NCBI GenBank assembly: GCA_964574325.1
Contig: CAZNMY010000003.1
Coordinates: forward strand, 62,001 to 126,000
Source of the DNA: CAMDPA01 sp964574325
GTDB lineage: Bacteria > Pseudomonadota > Alphaproteobacteria > Rhizobiales > Hyphomicrobiaceae
Direction: 5' to 3'
DNA length: 64,000 nucleotides
Made by a program: the position numbers and the translations under genes. Under the pieces are notes generated by a model. The model ran no database searches. It was not told the origin of the DNA and worked only from the letters and a program-made list of their open reading frames with translations. Shown piece after piece: positions 53,734-63,186 of the stretch (position 1 is its first letter; each line of letters starts with the position of its first letter).

Positions 53734-53872
53734 TGACCTTCCCAGATGGGTACAGGTTTCTATCGTGTCAATGACCGCCCGGCGGGGGCAAGCCCGATGA
53801 GGCGAGCGGAGCCTGAGACACTAACGACCCACGACGCCGCCCGTCAAATGGCCATGGTGAACTCGCACGGAT

Positions 53873-54397
53873 TCAGGCCTTGCAACGCGCGCTGTCGCCG
53901 GGCAGGCGCTTCCACAGCATCGTCTCGCTCAACAACTTGATGCCGGCATAGCCGAACACTTTCAATGTGTTCGCATCGGAGAGCGATAGTTCGAGGTTGA
54001 AATTCTTGCCTTCCTCTGGGTCGTAGATCCAGCCGTCCTGCCACTGGCCCTTGCCGACGTGCTTCAGCCCGCCGATGATTTGCAGCCCGCAGACGGGGCG
54101 GCCACGTTTGCCCGTATCGGGATTGAGGATATCGGTCCAGGGTTTGCCCTTGGGATCGAGCGGCTGCTTCAGCCACACGATCGTGCCGCAGAGTTCTGGT
54201 CCACAGTCCTTGACCTCGACGGCAGCCTTGCCGAGATTGTCGAGCCACAGGCCCGGGACGCTCGGAACCGCCTGCCGAACTCCCGCCTGGCCAGCTCCTG
54301 CCTGACCCAAAGCGGGCGGGGCGACGCCGTATGTACCGAAAAGCAGTCCGATGCCGGCAATGGCCGCTCCGATGCCGCCGATTGGAAAAGACTTCAT
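53873..54397 (-). CDS. DUF2147-type exported protein
   Basis: A 174-residue protein with a signal peptide (residues 1-~31) and a DUF2147 domain: VPGLWLDNLGKAAVEVKDCGPELCGTIVWLKQPLDPKGKPWTD, then DGWIYDPEEGKNFNLELSLSDANTLKVFGYAGIKLLSETMLWKR. DUF2147 proteins are small periplasmic lipocalin-like barrels whose biochemical role is unclear. Two cysteine pairs are visible (CGPELCG; CGLQ with the C-terminal CKA). It is monocistronic, divergent from asmA. Confidence 0.88.
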   Translation of the reverse strand: MKSFPIGGIGAAIAGIGLLFGTYGVAPPALGQAGAGQAGVRQAVPSVPGLWLDNLGKAAVEVKDCGPELCGTIVWLKQPLDPKGKPWTDILNPDTGKRGRPVCGLQIIGGLKHVGKGQWQDGWIYDPEEGKNFNLELSLSDANTLKVFGYAGIKLLSETMLWKRLPGDSARCKA

Positions 54398-54836
54398 GGT
54401 CGACCTCGTCGATATCTGATGTGACTTCGAGATGTCATGTGGCGCGGATCCCTCCGCACCGAATCACCACCGTTCACACATACCGGATAACCCGTCTCCC
54501 TCAGGGTGAGCCACGCAAAGGTAACGCTTTTCCCGGCTGAAATGGGGCAATCCGCGTCTGCCGCGGCAGGTGGCCCGAACGTGTCGCCCGTTCGTGTAGC
54601 CGATGCGTGTGGCACGGGTGTCTCATCTTTGATCCAAGTCATCCGTGCGGTTGTGCTCGCCACAATCGGACATTAGTTTGAGCGCAAAGGTGCCGCCTGC
54701 GATGTTCGCAGGGCCTCGGTGCCCGATCTTTGGTGCCCGATCCCTGGTGCCCGATCTTGCGGCCGGCGAAGTCCGGCAATGGCCTTGGCCGGCAGCGTCG
54801 TCGATTGATCGTGCGTCCTCCCTTCGCGAAGGCTCC
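54398..54836. other. Divergent intergenic region before asmA with 14-bp repeats
   Basis: These 439 bp hold no credible gene. Three tandem ~14-bp units starting GGTGCCCGATC lie at about 54718-54759. A perfect palindrome CCTTCGCGAAGG (54821-54832) overlaps the presumed ribosome site of asmA and could fold into a small hairpin limiting its translation. Confidence 0.5.
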
Positions 54837-57788
54837 ATGAAAAAAACTCTCGGACTGTTCGGCATCTTCGCCCTCTTTCTGGTTGCGGTGTTCGCGGCCC
54901 TGGCCCTGTTTCCACCGGCCAACCTCGCCAAGCGCCTCCTGGTGGCGGGAGCGCGCGCCAAGACCGGCCTCGAACTCCAGATCAACGGGCCGTTTGCGCT
55001 GCGGCTGGTGCCGAGTGTGAGCCTTCGTATGGAAGGCGTGGTCCTGACCAATCCAGCGGAGCCCGGAAGCGCGCCGGTCGTCGTCTCGAAGGTCGTCGAG
55101 CTCGACGCGGGCTACGCCGCAGCCCTCGGCGCGACCCATACGCTCGCGCGGATTGCGCTGACCGACCCCGTCATCACGGTCGAGACCGACAAGCAGGGCC
55201 GCTACGTCTGGCAACCCGACGTCGCTGTGACCCGCGAGGCGCCGGCCCGCGCCACGCGGGGATTTGCGTTCGCTCGCGTCGACATCAAGGGCGGCACGTT
55301 GAGCTACCGCGACCAGCGCGACGGCATGGCCGTTCGGCTGGAGCGCGCCGACGCCGAGCTGCGCGACGTGCGACAGGACGGCATCGGCGAGGCGATCGTC
55401 AAATCGGGCGCAACGGTATTTCTCCAGCCGGCGACCGGCACCAGCGTCGAGGTCGGCGATCTCGATGCCAAGGCGACTTCGGTGGCCGCGGCCCGCATCG
55501 GCAGTCTGCAGGCCTCGGGCGCGAAAGTGCGCTGGCGCGATCGCACCCAGCCCTCCGGCATCGAGGCGACGAAGTTTACCGCCACCGCCGATGCAGTGGG
55601 CCTCGACGGCGCCGGCCGCATCACCTTCAACAGCGGTACGGTCGAGTGGCGCGATCCGGCCAACGGCAGCGCGCTGTCGGCCGAGAACCTGGAGACCGCC
55701 GCAGCCTCGATGAAGGGCGGTCGCCTCGCCGACGTGAAATTCCAGAGCAGCCGCTTCGCCTTCGCGCAGCCCGCCACCGGTTCGGTCAGCGTCGGCGGAT
55801 TGGCCGGCACCGCCAGGTCCGCGCGCATCGATGCGCTCGACGACCTTGCGGTCAACGGCGCGACCGTTGCCTACGTCCTCGCAGCAAAGGGCCGCTTCGA
55901 CGCATCTGGCTTCGCGGCGACCGCGAAATCCGTGACGCCGGCCGCCATCGACGACATCACCGTCAAGAGCACGACGGCCGCATTCGCCGCCGAGGGTACG
56001 GGGACGATCCGCGCCGGTGCAATGACGGCCGCGGCAAAGAACGCCACCGCCTCGCGGCTGCAGGGCTTCGCTTTCACGAGCACCACGGTGTCTGTCGCGC
56101 AGCCCACGCGAGCAGCCGGCGCTGCGCCTGCGCCTGTCGGCATCGACGAGGTCAGCATCGTCGCGCCGGTTCTGGCGTTCGGCGCCCCGGTCGACGCCAC
56201 GGTCGCATTCACCCACAACAAGGATCGCGTCAGCGGCACCGTGAAGCTGCCCTCGCCCGAGGCCCTGGCGGCAGGTCCGGCCGTTCCTGCCAACGTCTCG
56301 CTGAAGGCGAGCCACGGTTCCGTTGATTTCGACGGGCGCATCGAGACCGGTGCGACGACATCCTTCAAAGGCCGCACACGCGCCGCGACGACATCCGTCG
56401 AGGCACTTGCGAGCTGGCTCGGCGTCTCCGTGCCGGCGACCGTCAAAGGCCCCGCCGATCTCGCCGGCGATGTCGACGCCACGGCGACGCGGGTGGCGCT
56501 CGCCAACGGCCGCATCGGCCATGGCGCCAACGTGCTCACCGGCAACGTCGCCGTCGATATCGCAGGCGCACGCCCGAAGATCTCCGGCAAGGTCGCCTCC
56601 GACAAGCTCGACGTGGACGCCTACCTCGGCGTCGCGCCGGTCAAGCCGCGTCCCAAACCGCAGCCCGGCGCAACGGCAGGCTCTGCGGGCGGTGGTAAGC
56701 CTCAGATCATCGAGCCCGAAGCGCCGCTGAGCGATGTGTTCAAGACCTACATGCGCGCGATGCTGGACGCCCCCGTGAAGCGTGGCGGCACGATGGAGAT
56801 CCCCGCGGTTCCCGCCGAGGATCTGATCCCGGCGGCGACGCGGGCCAAGGCCAAGGCGACGACTCCGGCGTGGAGCGAGGAGAAGTTCGATCTGTCCGCC
56901 CTTCGCACGGTTGACCTCGACGTCGACTGGGTGGTCAAGAACGTGGCCGTGCGCGGTGCGCAGTTCGCCGTCCCGCAGCTCAAGACGGTTCTCGACGACG
57001 GCACCCTCACGCTCGAAGGCAGCGGTCTCGGCACCAAGGACGGCAAGCTCAGCGGCCGCGCCCGCATCGATGCGCGTCAGCCCGTGCCGTCGATCTCTGC
57101 CAACGTGAAGGGTGAAGGTGTCGATCTCTATGCGATGTCGGAAGCCTTCGGCGTGACGCCCCTGCTCGACGGTGACACCGGCATCGATGCCGACATCCGC
57201 TCGACCGGGAATTCGCAGAGGCAACTCGTCGAGCAGCTTTCGGGCACGGTGCGCACCAACATGGCCCAGGGGCACGTGCTGGGCTACGACCTCGGCAACA
57301 TCACGCTCGGCACCGTCATCCGCTGGCTCACCGGCAACCGCGAGTACGATCCCGAGCGCCGTACGCCGGTGTCGGGACTGAATACGGATCTCAAGATCGA
57401 GAAGGGCGTGGTGAAGGAATCGACGGTCACGATGGGCGGCCCGCTGCTCGGCGTGAACGCGGAGGGCACCATCGGGATCGTCGAGCAACGTCTCGATCTC
57501 AGTGGCCGCGCGCGTATCGCCTCGTTCTTCAGCGGGCTGCCGTTCCGCGTGTTCGGCAGTTGGCAGCGCCCCACCGTCCAGCCGGACCTGAACCTCGCCA
57601 GCGTGTTCTCGCGCTCGGCCCCCGGCGAAGCGACACTCGCCGACATCATCGCCAACGCCGACATCAAGCCCGATGCGGAACTCGCCCTCCTCATCGGCCG
57701 CGTGATGCAGAAGGCGGGGCCCTCTGGCCTCGACGCGGGCACCCGCGCCTTCCTCGAAGGCATCCAGAAGCGCGCCATCGGCAATTGA
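54837..57788 (+). CDS. asmA: AsmA family protein
   Basis: A 983-residue AsmA-like protein. The N-terminal membrane anchor (LGLFGIFALFLVAVFAALALF) is followed by INGPFALRLVPSVSLRMEGVVLTNP, typical of the AsmA N-terminal domain, and a long beta-rich periplasmic region. The C-terminal AsmA_2-type part contains GTVRTNMAQGHVLGYDLGNI and LNTDLKIEKGVVKESTVTMGGPLLGVNAEGTIGIVEQRLDLSGR. AsmA-like proteins are thought to bridge inner and outer membranes for lipid transfer. The ATG at 54837 has GAAGG close upstream. Confidence 0.88.
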   Translation: MKKTLGLFGIFALFLVAVFAALALFPPANLAKRLLVAGARAKTGLELQINGPFALRLVPSVSLRMEGVVLTNPAEPGSAPVVVSKVVELDAGYAAALGATHTLARIALTDPVITVETDKQGRYVWQPDVAVTREAPARATRGFAFARVDIKGGTLSYRDQRDGMAVRLERADAELRDVRQDGIGEAIVKSGATVFLQPATGTSVEVGDLDAKATSVAAARIGSLQASGAKVRWRDRTQPSGIEATKFTATADAVGLDGAGRITFNSGTVEWRDPANGSALSAENLETAAASMKGGRLADVKFQSSRFAFAQPATGSVSVGGLAGTARSARIDALDDLAVNGATVAYVLAAKGRFDASGFAATAKSVTPAAIDDITVKSTTAAFAAEGTGTIRAGAMTAAAKNATASRLQGFAFTSTTVSVAQPTRAAGAAPAPVGIDEVSIVAPVLAFGAPVDATVAFTHNKDRVSGTVKLPSPEALAAGPAVPANVSLKASHGSVDFDGRIETGATTSFKGRTRAATTSVEALASWLGVSVPATVKGPADLAGDVDATATRVALANGRIGHGANVLTGNVAVDIAGARPKISGKVASDKLDVDAYLGVAPVKPRPKPQPGATAGSAGGGKPQIIEPEAPLSDVFKTYMRAMLDAPVKRGGTMEIPAVPAEDLIPAATRAKAKATTPAWSEEKFDLSALRTVDLDVDWVVKNVAVRGAQFAVPQLKTVLDDGTLTLEGSGLGTKDGKLSGRARIDARQPVPSISANVKGEGVDLYAMSEAFGVTPLLDGDTGIDADIRSTGNSQRQLVEQLSGTVRTNMAQGHVLGYDLGNITLGTVIRWLTGNREYDPERRTPVSGLNTDLKIEKGVVKESTVTMGGPLLGVNAEGTIGIVEQRLDLSGRARIASFFSGLPFRVFGSWQRPTVQPDLNLASVFSRSAPGEATLADIIANADIKPDAELALLIGRVMQKAGPSGLDAGTRAFLEGIQKRAIGN

Positions 57789-57800
57789 TTTCAGATCAAC

Positions 57801-57946
57801 GGTGTCATCCTCGGGCTCGTCCCGAGGACCCATTTTGCAAAATGCGCCGGATTGCCGAGCTGGTTCCGACTGTGCCGCCGGGACGATGGGTCCTCGGGAC
57901 GCGGCTTCAGTCCTGACGGACTTCAGCCTTGCCCGAGGATGACACC
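57801..57946. repeat. Long nested palindrome after asmA
   Basis: GGTGTCATCCTCGGGC (57801-57816) pairs perfectly with GCCCGAGGATGACACC (57931-57946). Inside, TCCCGAGGACCCAT (57820-57833) pairs perfectly with ATGGGTCCTCGGGA (57886-57899). Such 100-150-bp nested palindromes look like dispersed repeats of rhizobial genomes; a decayed relative lies at about 59335-59385. It also likely ends the asmA transcript. Confidence 0.75.
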
Positions 57947-58063
57947 GATTTGGATTTCGAATGCGGCAGGACATCATTGCTGGCTGCATCACACCCATTG
58001 CCGCTCGCCGCCGGTTCGCCCTAATGTCGCCGCTCACCGCGAACGCGAGCGCAGGAGACGGCG

Positions 58064-59322
58064 ATGGACACACCGGCATTCAACCAGGGCGGCAACGCCG
58101 CGTTGGGCTTCGAATGGCCCGGCGAGGACGTCTCGCGCGTGCCGTTCCAAGTCTACACGGATCAGGCGATCTACGACGCCGAGCAGGCGCGTATCTTCCA
58201 GGGGCCGACCTGGAACCTGCTGTGCGTCGAAGCAGAGATCCCCAACCCCGGCGACTACCGCACGAGCTACGTCGGCAACGCCCCCGTCATCGTCACGCGC
58301 GACGAGACCGGCCGGATCAACGCGCTGCTCAACCGCTGCGCACACAAGGGCTCGCTCGTCTGCTACAAGCCGCACGGCAATGTGCGCGAGCTGACCTGCG
58401 TTTATCACAACTGGGTCTACGACCTCACCGGCAAGCTGACCGGCGTCGCCTTCAAGCGCGGTGTCGGCGGCAAGGGCGGCTTGACCGACGACTTCGACAT
58501 CACGCAGCACGGGCTCAGGCGCCTCCGCGTCGAAACCTACAAAGGCATCGTGTTCGGCACGTTCTCCGACGAGACGCCGCCCTTCGTCGACTACATCGGC
58601 GGCGAGCTGGCAGCCTGTATCGATCGCGTGATGATCAAGCCGCTCAAGGTGCTCGGCTACCACTCCCAGATCCTGCCGAACAATTGGAAGCTCTATTCCG
58701 AAAACCCAAGGACAGCTATCACGCGAGCCTGTTGCACGTGTTCCACAACACCTTCGGCATCGTGCGGCCGTCGATGGGCGGCGGCATCAAGCTCTCGCCG
58801 AACGGCTGGCATCATTTGAGCTGGACCGAGCGCGTCGCCCTCGACCACCAGGCGACCACGCGCGAGAAAGTGCGCTCACTCAAGGATCAGTACAAGCTCG
58901 CCGATCCCTCGATGATGGCGCACAAGCTGGAACTCGGCGATCTCGTGACGAACTCGATCCAGAGCGTCTTCCCCGGCACGGTGGTCCAGCAGATCCAGAA
59001 CTGTCTCGCTGTCCGCCAACTCGTGCCGCGCGGCGTCGACAAGTCCGAGCTGTTCTGGACCATCCTCGGCTTCGAGGACGACGACGCCGAGATGATCGAG
59101 CATCGCCTGAAGACCAACAACCTCGTCGGACCCGCGGGCTTCATCTCGATGGAGGACGGCTGCGTCGGCGGCTGGGTGCAGCACGCCGCCCAATCCGATC
59201 CGGACGCCCAGACCGTCATGCCGATGGGCGGGCGCACCATCGAGCCGAGCCAGGGCAGCCGCGTCACCGAAAGTGCGGTTCGCGGGTTCTGGAAAGCGTG
59301 GCGCGAGTGCATGCACGTCTAG
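58064..59322 (+). pseudogene. Rieske aromatic-ring-hydroxylating oxygenase alpha subunit, frameshifted
   Basis: The N-terminal 216 residues (frame from ATG 58064) carry a Rieske [2Fe-2S] site CAHKGSLVC...CVYHNW. At 58706-58707 the frame shifts: GAA AAC is followed by CC and then AAG GAC, where family members have E-N-x-K-D. One base appears missing; adding it restores NPKDSYHASLLH, the mononuclear-iron motif (Asp, His, His), and a normal ~419-residue alpha subunit ending at 59322. Without correction the product stops at 58819, lacking the catalytic iron site. A beta-subunit gene follows and looks intact, so this could be recent decay or a sequencing error in a C run. Confidence 0.85.
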
Positions 59323-59410
59323 CATTTTTACGTCACGTCATCCTCGACCGAGGTGCGCCGCAGGCGCGCGAGTGTCGGGGACCCAGCACAAGAAGCGCCG
59401 AAGGCACCTT

Positions 59411-59926
59411 ATGAATTCCACGACGAAGCCACCCCTCTTCCAGGACACGTCCGCCGAAGCGCTCGCCATGCGCGCCCGGATCGATGCGTTCAACGCCGAC
59501 TACGCCAACGCCATCGACAGCGACCGCCTGGAAGAGTGGCCGCAGTTCTTCACCGCAGATGGCGTCTACCGCGTCATTACCCGCGAAAACCGCGAACGCG
59601 GGCTACCACTCAGCCTCATCTACGCGACCGGGCGCGGCATGCTGTCGGACCGCATCACGGCGCTTCGCACTGCCAATATCTACGAGCCGCACGTTTATTG
59701 CCATCAGGTGAGCGCGACGAAGCTCATCGGCCGCGACGGCGACGGCTGGCGCGGGCAATCGAACTTCACCGTTGTCCGCACCATGATCTCCGGACCCATG
59801 ATCGTTTTCGCCGCCGGCCGGTACGCAGACCGCTTCGTCGAAACGGACGGCCAGCTCCTTCTCGCCGAGCGCACCTGCATCCTCGACAGCAAGCAGGTGG
59901 ACACGTTGCTGGTGATCCCGGTTTGA
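59411..59926 (+). CDS. Aromatic-ring-hydroxylating dioxygenase beta subunit
   Basis: A 171-residue NTF2-fold beta subunit. ARIDAFNADYANAIDSDRLEEWPQFFTADGVYRVITRENRERG and GMLSDRITALRTANIYEPHVYCHQV are typical of ring-hydroxylating dioxygenase small subunits, which support the alpha3beta3 assembly. It lies 88 bp after the frameshifted alpha gene, with a decayed palindrome between them. No ferredoxin or reductase gene is nearby, so electron partners are elsewhere. The aromatic substrate is unknown. Confidence 0.88.
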   Translation: MNSTTKPPLFQDTSAEALAMRARIDAFNADYANAIDSDRLEEWPQFFTADGVYRVITRENRERGLPLSLIYATGRGMLSDRITALRTANIYEPHVYCHQVSATKLIGRDGDGWRGQSNFTVVRTMISGPMIVFAAGRYADRFVETDGQLLLAERTCILDSKQVDTLLVIPV

Positions 59927-59957
59927 CCCGGTCACCTTCCCCGCTTGCCCTTCCCCG

Positions 59958-60031
59958 CTTGCGCTCCCGGAGACCGCGACCTCGCGGTCATCCGGGATCT
60001 TGCCCCGAGGGCGTTTTGCACTGTGCTGTCC
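59958..60031. repeat. 74-bp repeat, copy 1
   Basis: Starts CTTGCGCTCCCGGAGACC and contains an internal hairpin in which TCCCGG pairs with CCGGGA around GACCGCGA/TCGCGGTC. It is identical to copy 2 except at three positions. Confidence 0.85.
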
Positions 60032-60136
60032 GTGGCGGAGGTAACCGGTCGCGTTCGACAAAGCCGCGGCAAGACCCCGGCTCTCGGCTCCCGCCTCGGC
60101 CGGGGGCGCGTGAGTGGAGATGACGGCGTTCCCTCC

Positions 60137-60210
60137 CTTGCGCTCCCGGAGACCGCGACTTCGAGGTCATCCGGGATCTTGACCCGAGGGCGTTTTGCAC
60201 TGTGCTGTCC
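60137..60210. repeat. 74-bp repeat, copy 2
   Basis: Same 74-bp sequence as at 59958-60031 with three substitutions; the copies are direct repeats 179 bp apart. Both end in GCACTGTGCTGTCC, and the internal hairpin of copy 2 carries two of the differences. Confidence 0.85.
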
Positions 60211-60231
60211 TTTCTGCACCCTGCAGAGACG

Positions 60232-60666
60232 TCATTTCCTCAGGTCGAACGCCCCGCTGCCGCCGCCGCCCGACAGGAATGCCGAAAGCCGGTCGCCGCG
60301 CAGCGTGACCCGGATCGAGCCGGAAATGTCGTACTCGCGGTTGTAGAATTGGCCCGCGAATTCGCCTCCGGATACCTGTCGCAGGGTTGCGGATTGCACG
60401 ATGCGTACCGAAGACGTCGCGCAGATGGCGTTCATGCTGAAGGATCGTGGCGTCTGCTGTTTGAAGCTTGCCCGGCATCGCGCACGCTCGACGTCGCCGG
60501 AAGGCAGGACTACCCGACCGCTCCCGCTCCATGATCCCTTCAGATTGGCGGACTGCGCGGTGGCCTTGTTCGCGACGCCATCGCCGAACGTCGCCGCGAT
60601 TGTCGCGAGTGCGCAAGCCATCGTAAAGGCGCGGGACATGACATAGGGCATGACACTGACTTTCAT
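60232..60666 (-). CDS. Small exported protein, unknown function
   Basis: About 144 residues from ATG 60666. An N-terminal hydrophobic stretch (AFTMACALATIAATFGDGVANKATAQSA) is a likely signal peptide. The mature part (LKGSWSGSGRVVLPSGDVERARCRASFKQQTPRSFSMNAICATSSVRIVQSATLRQVSGGEFAGQFYN) is beta-rich with two cysteines and resembles small periplasmic lipocalin-like proteins, without a family I can name. Alternative ATGs at 60651 and 60639 shorten the signal peptide. It ends next to the 74-bp repeat. Confidence 0.7.
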   Translation of the reverse strand: MKVSVMPYVMSRAFTMACALATIAATFGDGVANKATAQSANLKGSWSGSGRVVLPSGDVERARCRASFKQQTPRSFSMNAICATSSVRIVQSATLRQVSGGEFAGQFYNREYDISGSIRVTLRGDRLSAFLSGGGGSGAFDLRK

Positions 60667-60936
60667 TGATGTGGGCATCGGCTCGAGCGCGATGACATCG
60701 AACGGGTTGCACGCTCGTTCGGTTCCCCGCAATCCACTTCATCTTGGTGCGCGGCAGGTCGAACGCAAGACCCGACACGTCGGCTGAAGCTTCTACCGGA
60801 GAAGAGACAAAAATAGAGGGAGTTCGAGGGATACATCCCTCGATGGAGCGCGAGGCAAGCCTCGCTTCGCGCGGCGCGCGAAATCCCGATCCACAGCACA
60901 GGCGCGCGAGGCCCCCACCTCCGCCCCCGCGCCGCG

Positions 60937-62775
60937 TCAATCCAGATCGAACTTGTCCTTGTAGTCGATCTTGAGTGCGGGATCCTGGTCCGGCTTCGAC
61001 AGCACGCAGTTGCCGACGACGAGCGTCTCCATCTCGCAGCCCATGAAGCAGCGGAACGCATCCTCCGGCGTATGCACGATCGGCTCGCCGCGCACATTGA
61101 AGCTGGTGTTGACGACGACCGGGCAGCCCGTGCGCTTCTTGAATGCCGAGATCAGTTGGTGATAGCGCGGGTTTGTCTCGGCGTGCACGGTCTGGATGCG
61201 CGCGGAGTAATCGACGTGCGTGATCGCCGGCAGATCGGAACGCGGTACGTTGAGCTTCTCGATTCCGAACAGTGCCTCCTGTTCCGCCGTCATCGTGCGG
61301 CGGCGGTTCCGCTTCACGTCGGCGACCATCAGCATGTACGGGCTTTCGACTTCGTGCTCGAAGTAGTCGCCCACGTCTTCGGCGAGAACCGACGGCGCGA
61401 ACGGCCGGAAGCTCTCGCGATACTTGATCTTGAGATTGAGGTTCTTCTGCATTTCCGGATTGCGCGGATCGCCGATGATCGAGCGGGCGCCGAGCGCACG
61501 CGGCCCGAACTCCATGCGGCCCTGGAACCAGCCGATGGCGTGCCCCGCTTCGAGCGCGTCGACGGTACGCTCGACCATGTCGGCTTCGGAGTGCGACGTG
61601 AAGCGCGCACCGGCGGCCGTGAGCCGCTTCTCGATGTCGGCCTGGTCGAACTGCGGGCCGAGGTACGAGCCCTTCATTCCGTCCATGGCGCCGTTGAGAT
61701 GGCGGGGCTTGCCCGCGTGCATCGAGTGTGCGGCATAGGCAGCGCCGAGCGCGCCACCCGCATCGCCGGCGGCCGGCTGCACCCAGATGCGCTCGAACGC
61801 GCCATCGCGCAGGATCTTGCCGTTGGCAACGCAGTTGAGCGCGACGCCGCCGGCCATGCAGAGGTTTTTGATGCCGGTCGACTTCGCGAGATCGCGCGTC
61901 ATCCGCAGCACGACTTCTTCCGTGATTGCCTGTACGGACGCGGCGAGATCCATGTCACGCTGCGTCAACGGACTTTCAGCCTGGCGCGGTGGCGCGCCGA
62001 ACAGCTTGTCGAATTTCTTCGACGTCATGGTGAGGCCGGTCGCGTAGTTGAAATAGCTCTGGTCGAGCCAGAAGCTGCCGTCGGGCTTCACGTCGATGAG
62101 GTTGTCGAGAATGAGTTGCTTGTATTTCGGCTCACCGTAGGGAGCGAGGCCCATCACCTTGTACTCGCCCGAGTTCACGCGGAAGCCGGTGTAGTAGGTG
62201 AACGCGGAATAGAGCAGGCCGAGCGAGTGCGGCCACTGGATTTCCTTGACGGTCTCGAGCGTCGAGCCGCGACCGATCGCGACCGAGGTGGTCGCCCACT
62301 CGCCGACGCCGTCCATGGTGAGGACGACGGCCTCTTCGAACGGCGACGGATAGAAGGCCGACGCTGCGTGGCTCTGGTGATGCTCCGCGAACAGCAGCTT
62401 GTCCTCGATGCCTTTGCCGGAGGCGGAGAACGCAGCGAGGTCCTTCAGCATGCCGGGCTTCTGGAACAGCTTTTCCTTGAGCCAGACCGGCAGCGCCATT
62501 TTGAAAGAGCGATAGCCGCCCGGCGCGTTGGCGAGATAGGTCTCGAGCAGTCGCTCGAACTTCAGTAGCGGCTTTTCGAAGAACACCACGTGGTCGAGAT
62601 CGTCGAGACCGATGCCGCCTTCCGCGAGGCAATAGCGGATCGCATGCTCCGGAAAGCCCGGATCGTGCTTCTTGCGTGTGAACCGCTCTTCCTGGGCGGC
62701 GGCCACGGGCTTGCCGTCGACCAGCAGTGCCGCAGCGCTGTCATGATAGAAGGCGGAGATGCCGAGAATGCGCAT
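60937..62775 (-). CDS. NodU/CmcH-family carbamoyltransferase
   Basis: A 612-residue O-carbamoyltransferase starting MRILGISAFYHDSAAALLVDG, the NodU/SxtI-type N-terminus. The metal site of the Kae1-like domain is in FAEHHQSHAASAFYPS with the DGVGEWATTSV segment, and the C-terminal carbamoyl-phosphate domain has SYLGPQF, GPRALGARSIIGDPRN and NTSFNVRGEPIVHTPEDAF. It would transfer carbamoyl from carbamoyl phosphate to a hydroxyl group of a sugar or small molecule. Upstream on the same strand are DUF5989 and SxtJ-like genes, a recurrent trio. The acceptor is unknown. Confidence 0.93.
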   Translation of the reverse strand: MRILGISAFYHDSAAALLVDGKPVAAAQEERFTRKKHDPGFPEHAIRYCLAEGGIGLDDLDHVVFFEKPLLKFERLLETYLANAPGGYRSFKMALPVWLKEKLFQKPGMLKDLAAFSASGKGIEDKLLFAEHHQSHAASAFYPSPFEEAVVLTMDGVGEWATTSVAIGRGSTLETVKEIQWPHSLGLLYSAFTYYTGFRVNSGEYKVMGLAPYGEPKYKQLILDNLIDVKPDGSFWLDQSYFNYATGLTMTSKKFDKLFGAPPRQAESPLTQRDMDLAASVQAITEEVVLRMTRDLAKSTGIKNLCMAGGVALNCVANGKILRDGAFERIWVQPAAGDAGGALGAAYAAHSMHAGKPRHLNGAMDGMKGSYLGPQFDQADIEKRLTAAGARFTSHSEADMVERTVDALEAGHAIGWFQGRMEFGPRALGARSIIGDPRNPEMQKNLNLKIKYRESFRPFAPSVLAEDVGDYFEHEVESPYMLMVADVKRNRRRTMTAEQEALFGIEKLNVPRSDLPAITHVDYSARIQTVHAETNPRYHQLISAFKKRTGCPVVVNTSFNVRGEPIVHTPEDAFRCFMGCEMETLVVGNCVLSKPDQDPALKIDYKDKFDLD

Positions 62776-62886
62776 ATGCCGGTTCCGTGCCTCGAGCTGA
62801 CCACGTAAGCAGAACACGGTGCCGCAGGTCTCCCCGCGGCATCGCGACGGTAGATGTCCGTTCGGGCGCAATGCGCCGTCGTGACA

Positions 62887-63039
62887 TCAGAAAACTGTAT
62901 AGATGAACGGTGCGACCGCCGAGCCTTGCGCCAGCACGAGCAGCCCGCCGACGATCAGCAGGATCGTGATGACCGGAAGCAGCCACCACTTCCGCCGCGC
63001 ATTCATGTAGGCGACGAGTTCTTTAACTAGCGACAGCAT
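62887..63039 (-). CDS. DUF5989 family small membrane protein (SxtK-like)
   Basis: A 50-residue protein, MLSLVKELVAYMNARRKWWL then a membrane helix and the family ending VLAQGSAVAPFIYTVF. That tail is typical of the DUF5989/SxtK family, which recurs next to carbamoyltransferases. It lies between the SxtJ-like and carbamoyltransferase genes. Function unknown; it may anchor or regulate the transferase at the membrane. Confidence 0.85.
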   Translation of the reverse strand: MLSLVKELVAYMNARRKWWLLPVITILLIVGGLLVLAQGSAVAPFIYTVF

Positions 63040-63186
63040 GTCTGGGCCTCGCGGGTAGAGAGTTGCACGGGGGTGGCCGGCAGCGGCAGGTGCCGTGCGG
63101 TGCTCCGGTTTGTCTGGTCGCAATTCGATACGATCACTGTGGCGGCAATTCAATTGTCATGCCAGCAACGCCTGCTCGCAATCGTG

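Larger units (their letters stand above)
59927..60231. other. Intergenic region of repeats between dioxygenase and exported-protein genes
   Basis: These 305 bp have no gene. They are mostly filled by two copies of a 74-bp direct repeat (59958-60031 and 60137-60210), annotated separately. Confidence 0.7.

Noticed and set aside
53734..53872. Search for a CIRCE element before hrcA
   Set aside because: No TTAGCACTC-N9-GAGTGCTAA-like inverted repeat is present in the gap.
60937..62775. Nodulation gene nodU
   Set aside because: The protein is NodU-family, but no nod box or nod genes are near and the SxtJ/DUF5989 partners point to another role.
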